Source: an uncultured Bacteroidales bacterium (GTDB taxonomy: Bacteria; Bacteroidota; Bacteroidia; Bacteroidales; Paludibacteraceae). From it: a DNA stretch of 64,000 nt. The position numbers and the translations under genes were made by a program. Each line of letters opens with the position of its first letter. Position 1 is the first letter of the stretch. The notes beneath the pieces were generated by a model. The model was not told the origin of the DNA. It saw only the letters and a list, made by a program, of their open reading frames with translations, and ran no database searches. Where the stretch lies: the NCBI GenBank assembly GCA_902784585.1, contig CACZVM010000003.1, positions 124,001 to 188,000 on the forward strand, read 5' to 3'. Positions 60,342 to 64,000 of this stretch are shown piece by piece.

Positions 60342-61106
60342 CTATTGATATATGATTGCCACATAGTTCAGAACCGAAGTGAGCAGAGCCACACTGCTGG
60401 TAATCAGTCCGATAAAGGCCGAGTAGTTCTGTACCTTGTAGAAACTACCCTTCGTACGAGCCACATAGATCACATCATTCGGATAGATATAATAGTATTT
60501 CGAATCGATGATCGTATTGGTACGTATATCAAATTCCAGCACCTCCGGTTCCTGTCCGCCGTCACGAGGACGAACAATACGTATATGCCTACGGTCACCA
60601 CTGTTCATCACGTCGCCGGTCATGGCCAAAGCCTGGAAGATGTTCATCTTCTCCCGATACACATAATATTGTCCCGCGCGAGCATCACCAACCACCGAAA
60701 AATACTTATTATACAATGCCAACTTCACATCCGCATCGGGGATAATCTCGCGGAATGCAGCACGCAGCGTATCCTGAGCCTCTTGCTCGGTCAGGCCTTG
60801 CACCTTCACCGGTTTCAGGAAAGGCAGATCTATCGTACCGTCTGAATAGACACGATAGGAATTGGCATACTGACCAGCAGCATATGAATTGTTGCTTCCA
60901 AGCGCCTTACTGATGGTCTCGTCAAGAGTGATCAGACGATAGATGATCTCATCGTTCACGCGTATACGATACGGCTCATAGTGTACCGAGTCGTACACCG
61001 GCAGATGATTGCTCTTGGTAGGTTCCTGCAGGTAACCGATCACTTTATGACTGTAGCAGCTCGATAGGATGAGGGCTACGATTCCAAGTAAAAACATCTT
61101 TCTCAT
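60342..61106 (-). CDS. Wza-like polysaccharide export lipoprotein 2
   Basis: 254 residues; the start may be the ATG at codon 1 or 4. The lipobox is LSSC. The Poly_export domain (YRIRVNDEIIYRLITLDETI, RVYSDGTIDLPFLKPVKVQG) is followed by an SLBB-like domain (FSVVGDARAGQYYVYREKMN, IFQALAMTGDVMN, YIYPNDVIYV) and a C-terminal hydrophobic segment that could cross the outer membrane. It precedes the Wzc-like gene by 3 bp in one operon. Confidence 0.92.
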   Translation of the reverse strand: MRKMFLLGIVALILSSCYSHKVIGYLQEPTKSNHLPVYDSVHYEPYRIRVNDEIIYRLITLDETISKALGSNNSYAAGQYANSYRVYSDGTIDLPFLKPVKVQGLTEQEAQDTLRAAFREIIPDADVKLALYNKYFSVVGDARAGQYYVYREKMNIFQALAMTGDVMNSGDRRHIRIVRPRDGGQEPEVLEFDIRTNTIIDSKYYYIYPNDVIYVARTKGSFYKVQNYSAFIGLITSSVALLTSVLNYVAIIYQ

Positions 61107-61117
61107 TGCGTAGCCTC

Positions 61118-61957
61118 CTATTTTTTATGTTTGTTCACGTGATTAATACCCGTCTGCACAATCGCATAGATGAACGCACCAAACGAAATCGTCGCTGCGG
61201 TCACACCAATGACGGTCGAGACATGATTGATACCGAAGCTATAACCCGGAATCTGACGGATATAGATTATATCATTGGGCTCTACATAGTAGAACTCCGA
61301 GTTGATAATATCTTTCGAACGGGCATCAAAGGTCTTGATGGTCGTTTTGCCGTCTATCTCACGTATGATCTTGATCTCTTTGCGGCTGTTGAACTCTTTC
61401 AGATCGCCGGCCATCGCCAGTGCCTCAAAGATAGTCAATTTCTCCTTGTTGATCGTATAACGGCCACTCTGTGCACCAATGACGGAGAACGAGCGGTTGA
61501 CGATATTCACCTCCACCGACACCGTCGTGAATCCCGGAATATCGGCCAGCAACTTACCCAACTCTTCTTCCAGTTTGTGTTTCACCTCACGAGTGGTCAA
61601 CCCGTGTACGGCCACCTTTCCGATCGTAGGGAAGTCAATATTTCCCTCCTCGTCCACCAGATAGGTGTAGAGATCGTAACTGCCGTACATGCCACCGTTG
61701 TTCATCTGCTGGCGCATTTGTGAAGCATTGGTGCCGCCGGCATTGTACATTGCCATTACTTTTTCGTCCAGCGAATAGACATATACATACAATCGGTCGT
61801 CTATTCGCAACTTATAATCCTCAAAACTCAATGTGTCGGCATAGTGAGGGATATACCGGTCAGGCTCCTGCATGTAGTTCACTTTCCGCGCCGTCACACA
61901 CGACACCAGCAGAAAGCCAACCACCGCAAGAAATAGTATGTTCCGTAGTTTAATCAT
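61118..61957 (-). CDS. Wza-like polysaccharide export lipoprotein 1
   Basis: About 279 residues from MIKLRNILFLAVVGFLLVSC, a clear lipobox signal; an earlier ATG would translate repeat sequence. Domains mirror the next gene: YKLRIDDRLYVYVYSLDEKV, LVDEEGNIDFPTIGKVAVHG, FSVIGAQSGRYTINKEKLTI and YVEPNDIIYIRQIPGY. The two exporters are paralogues with about a third identity by eye, so either a hetero-oligomeric channel or a recent duplication is possible. Confidence 0.92.
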   Translation of the reverse strand: MIKLRNILFLAVVGFLLVSCVTARKVNYMQEPDRYIPHYADTLSFEDYKLRIDDRLYVYVYSLDEKVMAMYNAGGTNASQMRQQMNNGGMYGSYDLYTYLVDEEGNIDFPTIGKVAVHGLTTREVKHKLEEELGKLLADIPGFTTVSVEVNIVNRSFSVIGAQSGRYTINKEKLTIFEALAMAGDLKEFNSRKEIKIIREIDGKTTIKTFDARSKDIINSEFYYVEPNDIIYIRQIPGYSFGINHVSTVIGVTAATISFGAFIYAIVQTGINHVNKHKK

Positions 61958-61985
61958 TAAACATTCACCATTATACATTAAACAA
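61950..61985 (-). repeat. CATTAAACATTCACC spacer repeat
   Basis: CATTAAACATTCACCATTAT then ACATTAAACAATTA lies between the dehydrogenase gene and the first exporter. On the minus strand it reads as TATAATGGTGAATG-like words, the same class as the in-frame block in DUF1015. Confidence 0.7.
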
Positions 61986-62972
61986 TTATCGCTTCTCATC
62001 CCATCCGAACGGATGCTTGGCTAAAGGCAATTTAGCCAACGGGTGGTAATCGCCTACCAATCCAATGGGTTCACTATGACGGATCTGTGCCACCGTCTCG
62101 ATGCAAGGACGGGCCTCAGAGATACGGAAACCGTTGCCTGCCAGAATCTGCTTGTAACTCTCGGTGTGCAACTCCGTAAAGCCGGCCGAGAACTCAAATT
62201 CCTCGCCGTCAATGCTTAGCGTGCGGTAAGTGCGTTTCTCACCCTGCACCGCATTCGCAGGCAGACACTCTGCATTGATGCTCAGGAAATAACGTACTCT
62301 TGCTTTCTCAAGTTCCAGGTATCCCGCCACGCGATCAAACGACATCACATGTACGATGTTTTGCTTCACCGGACCGAATATCCATTGGAGCATGTCGTAG
62401 AAATGCACGCCGATATTCGTAGCGATGCCACCACTCTTGTGTACGTCGCCCTTCCAACTGCTGTAGTACCATTTGCCACGACTGGTGATGTAAGTCAAAT
62501 CTACGTCATAAATCTTGTCTTTCGGACCGTTCTCCACTTTCTCTTTCAGCACACGAATCTTGTCGTGAAGACGTAATTGCAAGATCGTGTACGCCTTGTG
62601 TCCTGTCTCCGCTTCGAGTTCCACCAGGTTGTCGATATTATACGGATTGAGCACCAGCGGTTTCTCGCATATCACATCACAACCCAGACGCAGGCCGTAG
62701 CGAATGAATGCATCGTGCGTGTAGTTCGGCGTACAAATCGACAACCAACTCAGCGGATTGTCCGTACGCATCTGCTTCGAACAGAAACGGTCGAACTGCT
62801 CATTCTCCGTATAGAACGAACAATCGGGGAAAGACGAATCCAGTCGGCCCACCGAGTCGAACTTATCGTAGGCCACCAACAGGTTATTGCCCGTGTCTGC
62901 AATCGCCTTAATATGCCGCGGAGCAATGTAGCCCGCCGCACCAATCAATGCAAAATTCAATTTCTTATCCAT
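61986..62972 (-). CDS. WbpB/WlbA-like sugar dehydrogenase (Gfo/Idh/MocA family)
   Basis: 328 residues. The Rossmann fold starts ALIGAAGYIAPRHIKAIADT. The family motif CEKPLVLNPYNIDNLVELEA and the catalytic His region (SGGIATNIGVHFYDMLQWIF) are present. The closest named type is the UDP-N-acetyl-glucosaminuronate 3-dehydrogenase (WbpB/WlbA) that begins synthesis of 2,3-diamino-glucuronic acids. In Porphyromonas such a sugar has been reported in the A-LPS linkage that anchors T9SS cargo, so this gene may connect the glycan locus with the secretion clients in the window. Assignment to WbpB rather than another Gfo/Idh is moderate. Confidence 0.85.
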   Translation of the reverse strand: MDKKLNFALIGAAGYIAPRHIKAIADTGNNLLVAYDKFDSVGRLDSSFPDCSFYTENEQFDRFCSKQMRTDNPLSWLSICTPNYTHDAFIRYGLRLGCDVICEKPLVLNPYNIDNLVELEAETGHKAYTILQLRLHDKIRVLKEKVENGPKDKIYDVDLTYITSRGKWYYSSWKGDVHKSGGIATNIGVHFYDMLQWIFGPVKQNIVHVMSFDRVAGYLELEKARVRYFLSINAECLPANAVQGEKRTYRTLSIDGEEFEFSAGFTELHTESYKQILAGNGFRISEARPCIETVAQIRHSEPIGLVGDYHPLAKLPLAKHPFGWDEKR

Positions 62973-63748
62973 AGTTTCTTAATACAGTTCTTCAAATTCT
63001 GTAGCACAAGTTCCTTGAGCCATTCTCCTTGCTTATTCGTCCATCGCTGTGGATGGGTCGTCATCATCACATGATTGGGCAACCTACCCTCCTCTATGGC
63101 TTGTAGTAGCTCCTCTGTCCCATGCCAGCTTAGCCCTTTCCGGCTCCATTCTTCCTGCCATCCGGGTATCTTGTCCCGCACGCTCAATTTGTATCCGTCC
63201 CAACATCTACCCGTGTCCGTCAGATAAAACACATCCCCGAAATCCGTATCCAAATAGGGCTCACCTATCACCCCCAACTTCTTATAGTCATACTTCTTCC
63301 AAAGATCCCTTCCGTCCCACTTGCTCGTCGGCGCACCATGCATACAGATAGTCTCTACCGCATAATACATCCGAAAATAGTCCAACCAGGTCTGGAAATG
63401 GCCCCATGCCTTATCTACATCGCCATCACAAAGGCTCATATCCTCATAGTGGTAGCCAATCTCATGTCCCAGCTGAGCGATGGCTTTGATTACGGATGGA
63501 TCGTTACTCTCTTTCCCTACTCGGAAATAGTAGGTGGCTCGGGCACCAAGGGCATGCTCTATCTGCGCGGTACGCAGGCTGTTTTCCGGTTTGGCATCTA
63601 CATCATGCCGCAAGATAACGAACTTCTCTGCGCTACGACGTGAGGTCATAATGTCATGACGATAGTCCGCATAAGGGATCAACTCATACCTCTTCTTCTG
63701 CAAGGTCTCGAGCAACTCTCTGTATATGTCCAGGCTAAAATCCCTCAA
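62957..63748 (-). CDS. Polysaccharide deacetylase-like protein
   Basis: 263 residues, no signal peptide. FVILRHDVDAKPENSLRTAQ gives the HDVD motif, GHEIGYHYEDMSLCDGDVDK the HxxE-like metal-binding part, and MMTTHPQRWTNKQGEW the C-terminal His. This is the NodB-like deacetylase pattern of a family common in polysaccharide loci. The enzyme may deacetylate a sugar precursor in the cytoplasm. It overlaps the dehydrogenase gene by 16 bp, so the two are coupled. Confidence 0.82.
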   Translation of the reverse strand: MRDFSLDIYRELLETLQKKRYELIPYADYRHDIMTSRRSAEKFVILRHDVDAKPENSLRTAQIEHALGARATYYFRVGKESNDPSVIKAIAQLGHEIGYHYEDMSLCDGDVDKAWGHFQTWLDYFRMYYAVETICMHGAPTSKWDGRDLWKKYDYKKLGVIGEPYLDTDFGDVFYLTDTGRCWDGYKLSVRDKIPGWQEEWSRKGLSWHGTEELLQAIEEGRLPNHVMMTTHPQRWTNKQGEWLKELVLQNLKNCIKKLWIRN

Positions 63749-63778
63749 TTTATAATTCCTATTTTAAAATTCCGAAAA

Positions 63779-64000
63779 TCATCGTTCAGCACGCATGGGA
63801 TTTTCGAGGAAGTCCTTGTATGCCAAACGAATTCCCTCTTCCAATTCCGTCTTATACGTCCATCCGAGTGCCGTTGCCTTGCTTACATCCAGCAACTTCC
63901 TGGGCGTACCATCAGGACGAGTGGCATCCCAAAGGATTTCGCCTTCATAGCCTACCACTTTCGCCACCAACTCCGTCAATGCCTTGATCGTCAACTCCTT
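63779..64000 (-). CDS. fcl: GDP-L-fucose synthase, C-terminal part (runs off the window)
   Basis: The final 73 or so residues of a short-chain epimerase/reductase. GEILWDATRPDGTPRKLLDV then SKATALGWTYKTELEEGIRL matches the C-terminus of GDP-L-fucose synthase (WcaG/Fcl), which makes GDP-fucose from GDP-4-keto-6-deoxymannose. The start lies beyond position 64000, so an ATG at 63994 is internal. It suggests fucose in the surface glycan. Confidence 0.85.
   Translation of the reverse strand, partial: KELTIKALTELVAKVVGYEGEILWDATRPDGTPRKLLDVSKATALGWTYKTELEEGIRLAYKDFLENPMRAER

Overview
The window looks like a chromosomal segment of an uncultured member of the Bacteroidales (Bacteroidota). The evidence is direct. 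Almost every transcription start I can place has the Bacteroidota promoter (a -33 TTTG-like box, about 20 bp, then TAnnTTTGC). Type IX secretion (T9SS) genes porE and porT are present, with several large cargo proteins carrying C-terminal sorting domains. There is a gldF-type permease, TonB receptors with carboxypeptidase-regulatory N-terminal domains, Omp28 and DUF6029 proteins, a bactofilin, and a Rho factor with a long disordered insert. No rRNA, phage, insertion sequence or CRISPR array was seen.

Layout. 0-5 kb (minus): a large T9SS-type cargo protein, interrupted by a frameshift, translationally coupled to an outer-membrane barrel. 5-8 kb: a small hypothetical gene, a repeat element and a TonB receptor. 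8.2-13.4 kb (plus): a thiol/envelope cluster of TlpA-like thioredoxin, DUF6029, Omp28-like lipoprotein, small secreted protein and Omp28 protein. 13.4-21.4 kb: a giant repeat protein of about 2,280 residues with an IgGFc-binding-type N-terminus, again coupled to a barrel gene. 21.4-28 kb: pheT, prfC, a nucleoside transporter, a gldF-like permease and a phosphodiesterase. 28-32.6 kb: a candidate small RNA, a SUMF1-domain protein, a BtuB-like receptor and a FemAB-like acyltransferase. 32.6-41.5 kb (minus): tRNA-His, nrdG, nrdD with a long structured leader, two related secreted proteins, and umuDC. 41.7-57.7 kb (plus): bactofilin, DUF1015, porE, thyA, folA, a decayed gene, rho, aroQ, an outer-membrane receptor, porT, a lipoprotein, ribF and an RluA-type pseudouridine synthase. 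57.7-64 kb (minus): a surface-polysaccharide locus with a Wzc-like tyrosine kinase, two Wza-like exporters, a WbpB-like dehydrogenase, a deacetylase-like protein and the end of a GDP-fucose synthase.

How it fits together. PorE and PorT belong to the secretion and attachment machinery. The cargo proteins are its likely clients, and the polysaccharide locus may supply surface glycan to which such cargo can be attached (inference). The most unusual features are four. (1) A family of short AT-rich and hairpin repeats fills intergenic spaces and also sits in frame inside conserved enzymes (PheT, NrdG, a phosphodiesterase, DUF1015, a TonB receptor). (2) Two cassettes pair a giant cargo with a barrel. 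(3) nrdD and a T9SS cargo gene share a duplicated operator-like upstream region, and nrdD also has a terminator-like structured leader. (4) Two orphan promoters drive candidate small RNAs.
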